Position numbers and translations under genes: made by a program
Shown: piece by piece, positions 34,495 through 46,213 of the stretch
Layout: each line of letters begins with the position of its first letter
Numbering within the stretch: the first letter of the stretch is position 1
DNA from: Pogostemon cablin
Taxonomy: Eukaryota; Streptophyta; Magnoliopsida; Lamiales; Lamiaceae
Direction: 5' to 3'
Length of the DNA: 64,000 nt
NCBI GenBank assembly: GCA_023678885.1
Contig: CM042998.1
Location: 5,335,820 to 5,399,819 of the forward strand
The notes under the pieces: generated by a model
Told to the model about the DNA's origin: nothing
The model's database searches: none
What the model saw: the letters and a program-made list of their open reading frames with translations, nothing else

Positions 34495-34782
34495 AAGACA
34501 AAGTCTCTTGTGAGAAGGTTTATTTGCGAGACAGATCGACCCATCACTAAAGTATGCTTATTATATAGATAAAGTATGTTTAATGGTTGTTAAAGTATGT
34601 TTTTTAAAGTATGCTGGATTATGCATTAAAGTATGATTTTACCGTATTATGATATGATTTAATATTAACATACTTTAACTATAAATAGGCATAATTTATC
34701 TATACAATAAACATACTTTAGTGATGGGTCGACCCGTCTTATATCCGTCTCACAAATAACCCGTCTTACAAGAGAGTGTCTT
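34495..34782. mobile_element. MITE with long terminal inverted repeats
   Basis: The termini are inverted: AAGACAAAGTCTCTTGTGAG at the left, complementary to the right end that finishes ACAAGAGAGTGTCTT. Inner arms share GAGAC.GAT...TCGACCCATCACTAAAGTATG. The arms reach about 90 bp. There is no ORF. A half copy lies at 7617-7762. The family was not identified. Confidence 0.75.
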
Positions 34783-35302
34783 GTATTAAAAATATTCATT
34801 GCACATAAACTCCTGTAGTTTATGCCTATTTTACCCCGGAGTTGATACTTATAATTACCGTTAAAATTTAGTATTAATTTTTAAGTATATAATTATAGTT
34901 TTATAAATGTGGTCCATGACATATATATATGTACTATCTTGTGCTATGTGCTTTATTTTGTTCTTGTAATGCATGACATATCATATCTCTGTGGTTCATC
35001 AATTCTATTATTTCCTTTCAATATACATAAATAAGAAGGATGCACATAAATCTTGTTTAATAACAGAAATTAATCTTGAGTGTTTGTGTATGAAATGAGA
35101 GGCTTATATTTTTTGGGGCCCTCCTCAAGGGCTCTAGATACATTTGATTCACCAAAGTGAATTCTTGATTTTCATTTCTCCCTCTCTTCTTCCAATGCAT
35201 ATAAGAATGCATGCATATGCTTTTTATTCATGATAACATTTGTTTATTGATGCTGTTTAATAGTTTTAAACAATCGCTTATTGCTTGGCATTCAACTTAG
35301 TT
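34783..35302. other. 3' flank of the glycine-rich protein gene
   Basis: AT-rich, with no ORF. It includes the likely 3' UTR and poly(A) region of the minus-strand gene just right of it. CATGCATATGC words lie at about 35205. Confidence 0.4.
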
Positions 35303-36256
35303 TCATGGCTTGTCTTGATCAAATTCAGCACTCTTGTTCTCACCGGCATAATTGCAGCAACGGCATTTTCCGTGGCGACAGCAATGCCCGTAATAGCAGC
35401 CTCCATGATTCCCTCCACCTCCACCCTTTCCGCAGCAGCCGCCTCCATAATTCCCCCCACCACCTCCATAATTCCCTCCACCGCCTCCGCAGCAACCGCC
35501 TCCATATAGGGCAGCTGAAAGTGGAGAGCTTATATTCCGTTTATGGGAAAATATCAAAATTCATTCGTCTTTTTTATTTGTAATTTTCAATATTTATCTT
35601 CTTTTTTTTGTCTAATTATTATCCTTTTTGTTCAAATTTATTTTTTTTTAGAATTTTGTCCTTTTTTGTCCAAAATTTTGGACAAAAATTGCACATTTCT
35701 GACATAAAGTCTAAATTTGGACAACAAAAAATTGAACTAAATTTGATGAAAGGGCTGAATTTGAGAAGAAAAAAAAAACTTAGAACGAAAAAAAAAAAGG
35801 ACTAAAATTGAGAATTGCAAATAAAAAAGAACAAAAATTGGAATCGATAGAGGAATTTTGATAATTTCTCTTCAGTTTATTATGGAAATGAATTCATCAA
35901 ACTAAGCTTTATAAACGGAAAAAAGATACGAAAGAAAAAAGAAAGCAACAGCAGAAAAAGATGCAAAATAAGCCACAAACAGAGAAAAAAAGGCCAAATA
36001 CACGGCCGTAAACAAAGAGAAAAAAAAAAAAAAAAAGGGCCAAACAGGCTGTCAAAAAGGCGGCAGGGCCTTATGGAAATGAATTGATCATATTAATCTT
36101 ATATTATCAAATAAGTTGTTAAATTAAGAAGAGATTACTTGATGGATCTGCAGTGTTGGAGGCTGTTTGTAGGTCTCTAGCTGATATTTGAGTGGAAATG
36201 AGAAGGAGCATAGCTAAGACTAAGCAAACCAAAATGTTTACTTTAAAGGAAGCCAT
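35303..36256 (-). CDS. Secreted glycine- and cysteine-rich protein (class II GRP, AtGRP3-like)
   Basis: This is a two-exon minus-strand gene: exon 1 36256-36139, exon 2 35514-35303, intron 624 nt with GT...AG (donor AAGTAATC, acceptor CACTTTCAG). The 330-nt coding sequence gives 109 residues. Residues 1-26 form a signal peptide (MASFKVNILVCLVLAMLLLI, cleavage probably after STQISA). Gly-rich repeats (GGGCCGGGGGNYGG) follow, then a Cys-rich tail, CYYGHCCRHGKCRCCNYAGE. That tail is the hallmark of class II GRPs related to Arabidopsis GRP3, extracellular proteins that interact with wall-associated kinases. The start is supported by the context AACAATGG and by the signal peptide. The gene appears intact. 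Function is inferred from family resemblance only. Confidence 0.88.
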
Positions 36257-36321
36257 TGTTGAGCAGATATTGAAGAAGAAGATATATATGGATGGATGAA
36301 AATATTGGAGATTTGGTTGTC

Positions 36322-36329
36322 AATTTATA
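36322..36329 (-). promoter_or_regulatory. Probable TATA box of the glycine-rich protein gene
   Basis: The minus strand reads TATAAATT about 66 nt upstream of the ATG, within TCTATAAATTGACAACC. Transcription would start at about 36295, giving a short 5' UTR of about 40 nt. Confidence 0.6.
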
Positions 36330-36787
36330 GACAGATATTCATGATGAAAATTAAGTCACAATTTTTAAAGATCTAATGAGCCTATATTATCCAATATCAC
36401 ACTTTTTTTAAGAGGAAGAGTCGCCTCAAGCCTTAGGGTAGGTTTGTCTTTGTTTTCAATTTTTATTTTGATTTTGAAATACTAACACCTGTTTTAGCTG
36501 TTGCCTTTAAATCTGCAAAAACTTTGGTCTCATCGAATGAGTTTTTCATAAAACGTGTGATAGTAATATGTCTTCCGTAATTTAGTATTACTTATATCAT
36601 ATTAAATGACCATTTTATTTAAAAGATTAAGTTGGTAGAAAGGCACAATAAATCTTATGTGTTATTTTAATACATCATTTTCTAAATCACACGTTATATG
36701 ATTGATACGTAAGAACTAAAAGAAATCCAACAATTGCTTTATGATTTAACTTTTCTTCTTAGATACAATTTTCATCTCTCATACATA

Positions 36788-37098
36788 TCATCCATCCTAT
36801 GGTATGAAACAGGAGATGATATATATTAAAATAGCACATAAAATTCAAACAAAAAAAAGATATCAATTAATATTTAATCAATCAAGTGATCACTCTAATA
36901 TGCCCTTACGCATACATGGGTTAATTTTTGCATCAAGCTGGCCTTGCAAGTGTCATCCATTTTATGGTATGACATATGAGATGATATATATTAAAATAGT
37001 ACAGAAAATTCAAACCAAAAGAAAGGGTAATATTTAATCAAGTGATCACTCTAATACGCCCCTATCATAGCGTGGGTTAATTTTTGCATGCATGTGGA
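36788..37098. repeat. About 165-bp tandem duplication
   Basis: Two diverged head-to-tail copies begin TCATCCAT at 36788 and 36953. Both contain GAGATGATATATATTAAAAT, AATCAAGTGATCACTCTAAT and GGGTTAATTTTTGCAT. Confidence 0.8.
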
Positions 37099-37599
37099 AT
37101 ATTGGATCTTATTACAAAGATGTGTCAATTACATGATGATACTATGTTTAATTAAAAGAAAATCAAATCATAAGAGATATTTACAGTTGTGTATGAATAT
37201 TTTTCTAAATAAGTTACTTTATCTTAACAAAATGGTAAGAAATTATAATAAAAATAATTATCTAAATGATAAAAAAAATGATGGAGTTCAATTAAAAAAA
37301 TTCACAAACAATTCCTGTTATTTTATTTTATTATTTTTTATACATTTTATAATGTTTTAATTATTTTAAAACATATTTAAAATTTAAATTAAGGATTAAT
37401 TGTTGTATAGTATACAATTATAAACAATATTACTCTCAAATACGTACATGATAAATTATTACAATAAGATACAAAAAGTTATACTGATATTCCTAATTAT
37501 TTATTATTTAATTATTCAATGTTCCTTATTCATTTTCAATATATTCTACTTTCTACCTATCATATATAATGTGTAAAAATTTCAAATATTTTTGCTACA

Positions 37600-37990
37600 C
37601 ATAATATTTTCTTGTGCACATTAAATACTAAATATAAAATAATTATCCATTTTTTATGGTTTGATATGACGCTACACATAACATTTTCTTCTGCACATAA
37701 AATATAAAATAATTATCCATTTTTAATGATTTCAAATAACACTATGATTTGACATAACGCTGCACATAACATTTTCTTCTTCACATAAAATATATAAAAC
37801 ATAAAATATAATATAATTATCCATTTTTAATGGTTTCAAATAACACTGCACACAAACTTTTATATTGTAATACACTATATGAAATATGAAATAATTATCT
37901 TTTTTTTGCTGCACATGACACTTACGATTCACATAAATATTTAAGTTCAGAAGTACAATTTTATTACACATAACATTTACGACTCACATA
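37600..37990. repeat. Degenerate tandem repeat, unit about 80-100 bp
   Basis: CACATAACATTTTCTTCT-type words, TAAAATAATTATCCATTTTT words and TTTCAAATAACACT words recur in the same order three to four times. Confidence 0.6.
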
Positions 37991-40910
37991 ACATTTACTG
38001 CACATAGTTTTTTTGTGTTGAAAAGTGATGACAACGAATGGAGAAAAACACACTGAAGAATAAAAAATATGGAATAAATTATTTTGGGGAAATAATTTGC
38101 ATTAAAAATGGAATATAGAATGAGGATTTTAGGGAATAATAAACGAACAGACACTATAAGGGTAAATATGAGAATCTCATTTACAATTTTGTATCTTATG
38201 GTAATATTATTACTACCATGTATCTTATAGCAAATATAGATTATATTTTGTATCTACAAGTAACTAACCCTAAATTAAATTATGTATTATGGTATTGAAT
38301 GAGTATATTATAAGACTGTGCATGAGTTATATAATATGAATTATAAATATTTTATTTAATTATATTTTTGTTTAAATTGATTTTTTTTATAAAATAATTT
38401 TGGTGATTATATATAATAAACGAGATAATTTCAGATCTAGTCCCGTAAGTATTGCTCAATGCCAAAAAGGTCCCAAAACTGGCAGATTTAGTCCTATAGG
38501 AATTTTTCATCAAAATGTTAATAGTTGACGAAATATTTTGAACCATTAACAAGACCAAAATAGAATATGTGTATTTTAAAAGATAGAAAATAATATAAAT
38601 CTGGTAGTTTATAATAATATAAGTTAATTTGGGATGAAAATTTTCGAAAATTATGATTATAATATTTTTATGGGACCAAAACCGCTAGCTATGGGACCAG
38701 TGTATTCCTACAAGATTATAATTGAACTGAAAGAATTCTTATGAGACCAAATGTGATATTTTTTATATAATAAAATATTGTTGAAAATATGTGGAATTTA
38801 ATTTTTTGATTGAACGGCCTCTGGTTGAACCTGAATGACCGCTAATTGAATATGTATGACCGATGGAACCTCAAATCAATGGAATTCGATCTCCGATTAT
38901 AAAAATACAGGGATATTATATAAACTTGAATCTGATCCATAAATAAAAGAATTTTAGAAGTCAAAAACTTTTGTGAAAGTAATTTCATTTTGACAAAGAT
39001 TTGGGTGAGATCGTCTCACGGATACTCTTATATGAAAAGGATCACCCATTAACCTAACTCAATAATTTTAAAGGGTCCTGTTTGGTTGTTATGAAATTAG
39101 AAAATTGAATAATTAGTTGTAGAGTAAAATTAATTAGGTCTAAATGAATTTAAAGAGCCTAGTTTGATTGATATTAAATTTAAAATTTTAAAAATTAATT
39201 ATAAAAGAGAAATTAATCAGGCATTACATTTATATAAAATTTTTGTACGTTTTGCTTACTTAATTTATTTTTTTATTTAATAGTATAATAATTTAAAATT
39301 TATTATTTATTTAATTTTAATTTAATTTAAATATAACAAAATTATAAAATATGATACTCTATTGATGAAAAGTGACAATTGTACAGTGAACTATTTTATT
39401 AATAATATATAATATAAATGATAACATTTTAAAAGAAAAGTGATAATATCTTTAATAAAAAGTGATAAGCACTTAAAAAATATATTACAAGAAAATTTTT
39501 ATTTCATATAATCTATAGTATAAATGAAAAGTGATAATATTTTTAAAGAAAAGTGATAATAAAATTTTCAAAAAATTTTCATCCCTTATTATTAACAATT
39601 AATCATAATTTTCGAATACTTTTTAAAGAAAAGTGATATATGCCTTATTGTATTATTTCACGAATAATTCATTAGAATAATAAAAAGTGACAACATATTA
39701 AATAAAAAGTAATACGTGATAAAGAATACTAAGTGATAACCACTTAATTAAATTATTTTATAATTTTTGGAATGAATAAAAAGTGATAATACTTTTAATA
39801 TAAAATGATACTTGATCAAAATAAAGTAATAATAGAATAATTTTGAACTATCTAATAAATAATAATAATAATAATTTGATCCAAATTATTAACATTTCTT
39901 AGATTTCAATTAATTAAGGCCGGTAGATTTGCCGTGTGCCAAGCGTGAATATGGATTGCCAAAGCTGGCTGGTAGACGTGCATTTCGTGGATATGATGCC
40001 AAACAGGAACCGTCCTTTATACCATTTTTCTTTTAAAATTTAAATTATAATATGTTTACTTGATAATAATGATCTCTCTCAGATAAAGAGATCCGTGACA
40101 ACTGAGACGGACTAACCTAATATCTACCCTTTCATTTTTCTTGATTAAATATTACTTCTTATATTTTTTATTCAAAAATATTTTTTACTTATTTTACAAA
40201 TTGTTCACAAAATGATTTAGTTAAAAATTATTTTCTATTGAAAAATTTGTCAGTCTCATCATGAGACTTACAAAATACGATAAATTTAATCTTATACTCA
40301 TTAACAGTTGATATCTTGGACAACCGCGGACATGAAGTTAATTTTATGCACACCTTTTTTTTTTTTTCGCCACACAATGTATCGGTTTTATGCACTGAAT
40401 TTATATTTTTTAATATTCAGTTGCAATATTACATTTAATTAAAGGCAATGAGTAATATGTAAACGGGTAGGGTAGGGTATGGGTTGGACAAATCCATATA
40501 CTACCTGCTACACTATTTACCCTATCCTATTACCCTAAAATTGCACATCGGGTAGGGTACGAGTATACTCTTTGGGTACGCGGATAATCCGCGGATAGAT
40601 AGGTACACGCAATTATGAAATATTATATAAATCTGCCGTTTCTCAAACTTGTCCAATCCTACCTGCGTTAGAATTAAAAAGTTTTTTATTTTTAATATAA
40701 ATATAAATTTGAAATTAAATAGATATTATTAATTAAAAACTAAATACATGATTATTACATGATGTAAATACATAATTTACATACATAATTAGGAATATAT
40801 AACATTATAATATAAATATAAATAAATATATTACTTGGACACAATTAATTAGAAATTAGATAATGTAAATATGAATATATAAATATGTAATGTAATTAAA
40901 AAGGCATAAC

Positions 40911-40916
<6 letters not shown>

Positions 40917-40947
<31 letters not shown>
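40917..40947. repeat. (TA)n microsatellite
   Basis: An uninterrupted TA dinucleotide run directly abuts the left arm of the hairpin. Confidence 0.9.
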
Positions 40948-40950
<3 letters not shown>

Positions 40951-41229
40951 CCGCGGGTACCCGAGGTGGTGGGTACGGGTAGGGCAAACTTTATCGGGTA
41001 ACAGGTAGGGTAATATCCGAATCCGATAAAATTTTTGTGAGTGAGGGTAGGGTGCGAGTTCTCCATTTATACCCGATTACCCAACTCATTTATCCGATAC
41101 TATATATAAATGGAGAACCCGCACCCTACCCTCACTCACAAAAATTTTATCGGATTCGGATATTACCCTACCTGTTACCCGATAAAGTTTACCCTACCCG
41201 TACCCACCACCTCGGGTACCTACGGATAA
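40947..41229. repeat. Long inverted repeat (hairpin), 125-bp arms
   Basis: The left arm (40947-41071) and right arm (41105-41229) are reverse complements with about four mismatches and no gap, separated by a 33-nt loop. The arms are rich in GGGTA/TACCC words (GGGTACGGGTAGGG). Related GGGTAGGG sequence extends left to about 40470, so this may be one end of a larger non-autonomous transposon. The ORF through the right arm is a by-product. Confidence 0.92.
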
Positions 41230-41261
41230 CCGACCCTACTGATAAAATTGACAATCCTAAA

Positions 41262-41480
41262 AGAGTTGTGTGAGACTGTCTCACATAAGGACTTACGTAA
41301 GACGCTCAGAAAATGATAATTTTTATAAAGGAAAGTGATGATAAATTAATGAAAAGTGATAATGTTATTTTATTAACAATTTATAGTATAAATAAAAAAT
41401 AATAATATTTTGTAACAAAAGTGATAGTGTTTTATAGATAAAGTGATAACTAATTTTAAAAGTGAAAAATAATCTTACGG
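41262..41480. repeat. Dispersed repeat with GAGAC-GTCTC palindrome and AAGTGATA words
   Basis: GTGTGAGACTGTCTCACAT is followed by several AAAAGTGATAA words. The same combination occurs near 39005-39830 and, inverted, near 15365-15445. AAAGTGATA words recur at the right edge (63760-63900). Confidence 0.5.
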
Positions 41481-43179
41481 TTTCATGCAAGACCTACCCT
41501 TAATTAAAAAGCTAAAAGCATATTTATAAAAAAAAATTGCTAAAATTTCACTAACAAACCATATACATTTTTATTTATTACTGTACACTTATTCATTAAT
41601 AATTATACAATGAATTGGATGTGGGTAGACAAAATATTTTGCAAAGATGGAGCCAAATTTTACAAATTCTAGAAGCATGTAACGCGTTCCAGTGAACAAA
41701 TCGATAATTTATTTGCAGTAATTAATATGCCAATTTATATAAACAAACATAATTAATGGATTAATTCAGAATTAAAAGCATGATTTTGACATATTTTCAA
41801 TGAGAAGTTCTTATATACTTTTCGTTCCAGAAAACCGTCACATTTATTCAAAGATATTCTTTTCTACCCAACTTATAAGAGAAAATAATTTAAAAATATG
41901 TAAATGATGGAAAAATTCTTGACTCAATTTTGTTATGATATTAATCAAAGTCAAGTATTTCGAATCATTATTCTAAACTTTTGAAAAAAAATAATATCGA
42001 AACCATTTTTTTAACTTGATTTGATACACTTTTTTGATGCGATACTAACTTGATACTTTAAAAAAATGTTGCCTCGATAACACTAACTTAATAATCTAAA
42101 ATGTTGTTTCAATAATATTTTTTTCAAAACTTTTGAAAGATGACTCAATATATATACTATATACATTTTATTAATATCATGTCAAAATGACCCAAGAGAG
42201 TTTTAGTGGACACGAAAGAATTTTAAAATTTTCTATAGTTAATGTCCTCAAATAGTCAAAAAAATAAACTTATCCAAACTGGGCGCTACAAAACCTAAAC
42301 TATAAGATACACGGGCTAACTATTGATAGGTAGGAAAAAAATTTAATTGGATATTGCAGAACAAATTTAATGTGTTCACAATCATTAATTGCATTGTAGT
42401 TATTGTTCTACGAAAATTAAGAGAATTAATTCATTTTTATCAATCTTATTCTTATTTTTTTTTTTTTGAAAAAAATTAAAAAAATTTAAGGGTATAAAAT
42501 ATATCATATGTGTTAGAATGATAATTTTAAAATTAAAATAAACTTTTACAAATGCCAATTACATTTTAGGAGAATGGTTTTAGGGGAAAACAATGAGTTG
42601 ACAGTATATTATTGGGCGGGGGAGTATACATATAAAACTTGTTTTGTACGTATATGAAAACGTTTAATGTGGAAAAATATTTATTAGGAATTTTTATTTT
42701 CAATATTATTATAAAACTCCCTCTCCCGTCCACTGTCATCTATCTATTTTACCATCTTGGGTCGTCCTTAATCTATCTATTTTTCTTTTTAGACTATGAG
42801 ACCCACGTCTTCCATAAGACAACTACATACTACACATAAAATAATAATACTCCTTAATCTACGTAGAAAAGGCAAATGGATATATTGAGGATGGACGGAG
42901 AGAGTAATTATTATTTATTTATTTATTTTTATTTTTTTTGCATTGAACCGTGTATAAAGATAACATTGGAAATTTGAGCAATATATATTTACGTGACATT
43001 ATTTTTATGTTTATTTAATTAAAAAATTTTATTATTTTTATTAAATATATTATCACTTTTAATTAATATAGTTTATTATTTAATTATACTATGAATGGTT
43101 AATGAAATAATTTGTTGCACCCAACAGGCGGATTTTTTTTTGGGATATGTGATAACTTATTTTTTTTACGTGTTAATAG
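41481..43179. other. Intergenic, no gene seen
   Basis: AT-rich. It contains a Stowaway-like MITE at 42717-42904 and short homopolymer runs. No convincing ORF was found. Confidence 0.4.
42717..42904. mobile_element. Stowaway-like MITE
   Basis: The left end CTCCCTCTCCCGTCC and right end GGATGGACGGAGAGAG form the typical Tc1/mariner-type MITE inverted termini, followed on the right by TA. The left target dinucleotide is AA, so the TSD is imperfect. Confidence 0.7.
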
Positions 43180-43249
43180 AGCAAGTGTAATTTCTTTTTA
43201 ATATGACACTTATGGGGAAATGGTTGTGGAAGCTTTTAATTAACTCAAA

Positions 43250-44218
43250 AGAATGTTTTTTGGGTTAGAGTAGTTTCTTCTCTATATGGAGGTTTCGTGA
43301 TTGGAGAGGGGGAACAATTAGGGCTGTGAGACAACAAATTTGGTCTAATTGGTGGAAGAATGTAGTTGCAAATGGGGAAGAGTCGAAGGGGGAAGTAGTT
43401 TTGGGATAACATGGAGCTTAGAGTTGGAAATGGAAGCAATACTAAGTTTTGGAGTGAGATGTGGGCGGGTCGTTCTTCTCTTAAATCTCAATTTCCAAGG
43501 CTTTATCATCTCAATCTTGTAAAAGAATGCTTCGTGAACACTTTAGGAGAATGGATTTGGAAGTGGAGATGGAAATGGAGGAGGGAGATGTTTGAGAGAG
43601 AAAAAAATATTTTTGACGAATTTCTTTCTTGTATTGACATGTTCCCTCTCAAAGAAGGTAAACAAGACACTTGGTGGTGGAAACTGGATAAGAAAGGGTT
43701 CTACAAAACAAGAAATGTTTATGAGGCTTTGGTGTCCTATATGATCACAACAAAATGCCATTAAAGAAAGAGTTGTGTGATGTGTGGATTTATTTTGCAC
43801 CAAACAAAGCTTCTACCATGGCTTGGAGGCTATTGTGGTTAAAAAAAATCACACATGTTCCATAGGAGGATAATTGTTTCTTTTAATGAGGTGAAATGTC
43901 CAGTTTGTGGTAAGTTCGAAGAATCATCTTCTCACATATTTCTTAATTGTGATTTAGTTCATGAAGTGTGGATTGAGTATTGCTATTGGCTTGTGATTTA
44001 ATTGTTATTCATGGTTGAAGTTACCTTGGGTTAGTCACAATGGAATCAAAGAACATATTCTTCATCATTCTGAAATTTTCTATGGAAAAAGAGGGAAGAG
44101 TATTGTTATTGGCTTGTGGTTTGTATTGTGTGGGTACTGTGGAAATGGAGAAATAACATTGTATTTGAGAATGGTGAATGGAGCAGGAGGAGAATAGTAG
44201 ATGAGAGTAAAGGGAGAT
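43250..44218 (+). pseudogene. LINE ORF2 C-terminal remnant
   Basis: The frame 43411-43764 reads ELRVGNGSNTKFWSEMWAGR and KEGKQDTWWWKLDKKGFYKT. The zinc-knuckle region is at about 43860-43960, and a late segment WSRRRIVDESKGR runs up to the LTR. Stops and frameshifts separate these pieces. RT and endonuclease are absent because of 5' truncation. Confidence 0.8.
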
Positions 44219-45999
44219 TGTTAGGCTAAAATTGTGCACCCCAATTAAATCCCCAAGTGTAGGGATATCAATTGTAGAGGCAAGTACCCTAGTTCAAAAT
44301 AATATCGTTTCCACTAAGACAGCTAACTATTTATTTAATTTATATTACTATTCAATTAGAACTATTGTAACCAATTTCCAATTGTTTGAATGAATTAATA
44401 TCTAAAATTCTTGAAACAATAAATAACAGAATAAATAAAAGCAAGGAATTATTCAAGATTAATCAAGAGAGAAATAACAGCTCTAAGGTATCAGGTTTAA
44501 TGCAGTTGCTTTGGTCTCCTAGACATCCTACTATTCATTCATACTGTTTTAATGAAAATACATTATGAGATAATTCGTTAATAGTTTTGAACCTCCTTCC
44601 TAGATACTAATAAGGCGAATTTCATAAACCTCTGGATGACGAATTTTCGACTAACATATATTCTCTGAAAGTACTACTCAAACCTATTCACTTCCTACTT
44701 GAATTCTTAATTGCATTGTTCCACTAAGACACTCAAGTACCTTGTTTACCAGCCCTTAGGATTATTGTGTCACAGGCAAACTACTATAATCCCTAGAAAA
44801 CAAACAATATTAAACACGTATGCACACAAGCTAACACAACATATCAAGCATCACGGGCAACATCAATAATATGCTATGAAGACGTTACAAACGTATAACA
44901 AAGTTTGGATAAATCAAATAAACAAGGATTATCAACAGTATGAATTCACAGGATTAGTCTAGATTCCAAAATTAACTACATTAACCTTCAATCCTTAGAA
45001 CTGTAAAAGTAATTAGCCCATGAGGTCACAAACAACCCTCATGGCTATCGAATTCATAACAAAATAAACAATTGAAAAGAATAGAGAAAAATACAAAACC
45101 CTAGTGTCACGTGGTTCTCGTTCCCCCTTTGCCTCTCTGATTGGATTGGCTCTCAAAATCCACTTGAATATTCCTCCGGACCGATGGGATGGATGGTTTG
45201 ATGTGAATTGGGGAATGGATGGATGGTGCGTGAATTGAATTCACGTTATGTTTTTCTGTGAATGATTGGTCCCCTTTCTCCAAGTGTTTGATCCCCCTTA
45301 TATACTCTTGACCTCGAAACTGACTCCTTTGGGCTGTTGTTACATGTTATCATGCATAGGGGATTAAAAATCTCGATTTTTGGCCCAAAATAACCTAACT
45401 CGAGTTGGGTTGTCCGACTCGAGTTGGCAAAACGACTCGTGTTGCCTTGAAATGAAACTCGAGTCACCCTACACGAGTCGTGTCATCAAGCCGAGCTTTC
45501 GCCTGTCTAGTCGTGTTGCCATGCTCTGATTCTGAATTTTCTCCGCACACTAACACGAGTCGAGTTGGTAGGTCGAGTCATCACCTGTCAACTCGTGTTG
45601 GCTCACTGTGCAAAATCTGTCCTGACTCTGCCTTACATGACATGCAACTCGGCTTGCCTCAGACGTTACTTAACTCGAGCTACAAGTCGAGCTGCCCAAG
45701 ACAAGTCGAGTTGACTCACTAATCGATTCTGACCTTCTGCGGCACCTTACTCGACTCGAGTTGCTAGGTCGAGCTGACCCTTGCAACTCGAGTAAGACCC
45801 AGTTGAGCTCGTTTCTTGCCCGTCTTCAGTTTTACTTCATTTTAACCTATTTTACCCTTCAAAACTCCACAAAACACGTTAGTAGCACCATAATTATGCA
45901 AAATACATAAACCACGCAATTCCACACGATTACATAGCATTATTCTAGTAAAAATAGTGCATTGTGAGACTGGAAAGACGTAGATTTCCACTCTCATCA
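44219..45999 (-). mobile_element. Solo LTR nested in the LINE
   Basis: It starts TGTTAGGC and ends CTCATCA with the perfect 5-bp TSD GAGAT (44214-44218, 46000-46004). It has the same design as the LTR at 1987 (CCCCAAGTGTAGGGATATC near the start, a similar end), but belongs to a different family. About 45390-45810 is packed with ACTCGAG/CTCGAGT and GTCGAG words. No internal domain is present. Confidence 0.93.
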
Positions 46000-46213
46000 G
46001 AGATATTGGAGTTGGATTACAGCGAAGGATACACAGATAAATTCTTTTCTTTTTACTGATTGGATGAAAGATCCTAGAATAGTTGTGGAAGGTTGAGTGG
46101 ATCTTAAATAACTCTATTTTTCACTGTACAATGTAAATTTGGTACTTCTACTACCTACTTATTTTAAATAATATAATTTTTTGTCTGATAAAAAAAAAGA
46201 AAAGCAAGTGTAC

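Larger units (their letters stand above)
36340..40440. other. AT-rich intergenic block with several repeat types
   Basis: No gene is seen. It includes the 165-bp tandem repeat at 36788-37098 and a degenerate tandem series with CACATAACATTTTCTTCTGC at 37600-37990. Repeat sequence of the 'gtcccataggaatttttcat' type lies at 38410-38770. A palindrome GTGAGATCGTCTCAC is at 39005, and AAAGTGATAA words are scattered between 39360 and 39830. Confidence 0.45.
43190..46203 (+). mobile_element. 5'-truncated LINE (L1-type), interrupted by a solo LTR
   Basis: The element is flanked by the 10-bp TSD AGCAAGTGTA (43180-43189, 46204-46213) and ends in an A-rich tail after TTTTTTGTCTGATAAAAAAAA. The coding part is the C-terminal end of ORF2, downstream of RT. 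It contains the plant-LINE block with a GNGSNTKFWSEMW motif and a zinc knuckle, CPVCGKFEESSSHIFLNC, followed by VWIEY. The solo LTR at 44219-45999 splits the last codons, and coding resumes in frame after the LTR and ends at about 46096. Without the LTR it would be about 1.2 kb. Confidence 0.9.

Noticed and set aside
35281..35583. Overlapping plus-strand and out-of-frame ORFs over the glycine-rich exon
   Set aside because: GC-rich Gly codons leave all frames open. Only the minus frame with the CX-rich tail and splice sites makes sense.
36788..37990. CRISPR-like array
   Set aside because: The units are adjacent diverged tandem copies without unique spacers, in a plant genome.
41037..41273. 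78-codon ORF in the hairpin
   Set aside because: It runs through loop and right arm of an inverted repeat; the codons derive from TACCC words and it is not a gene.
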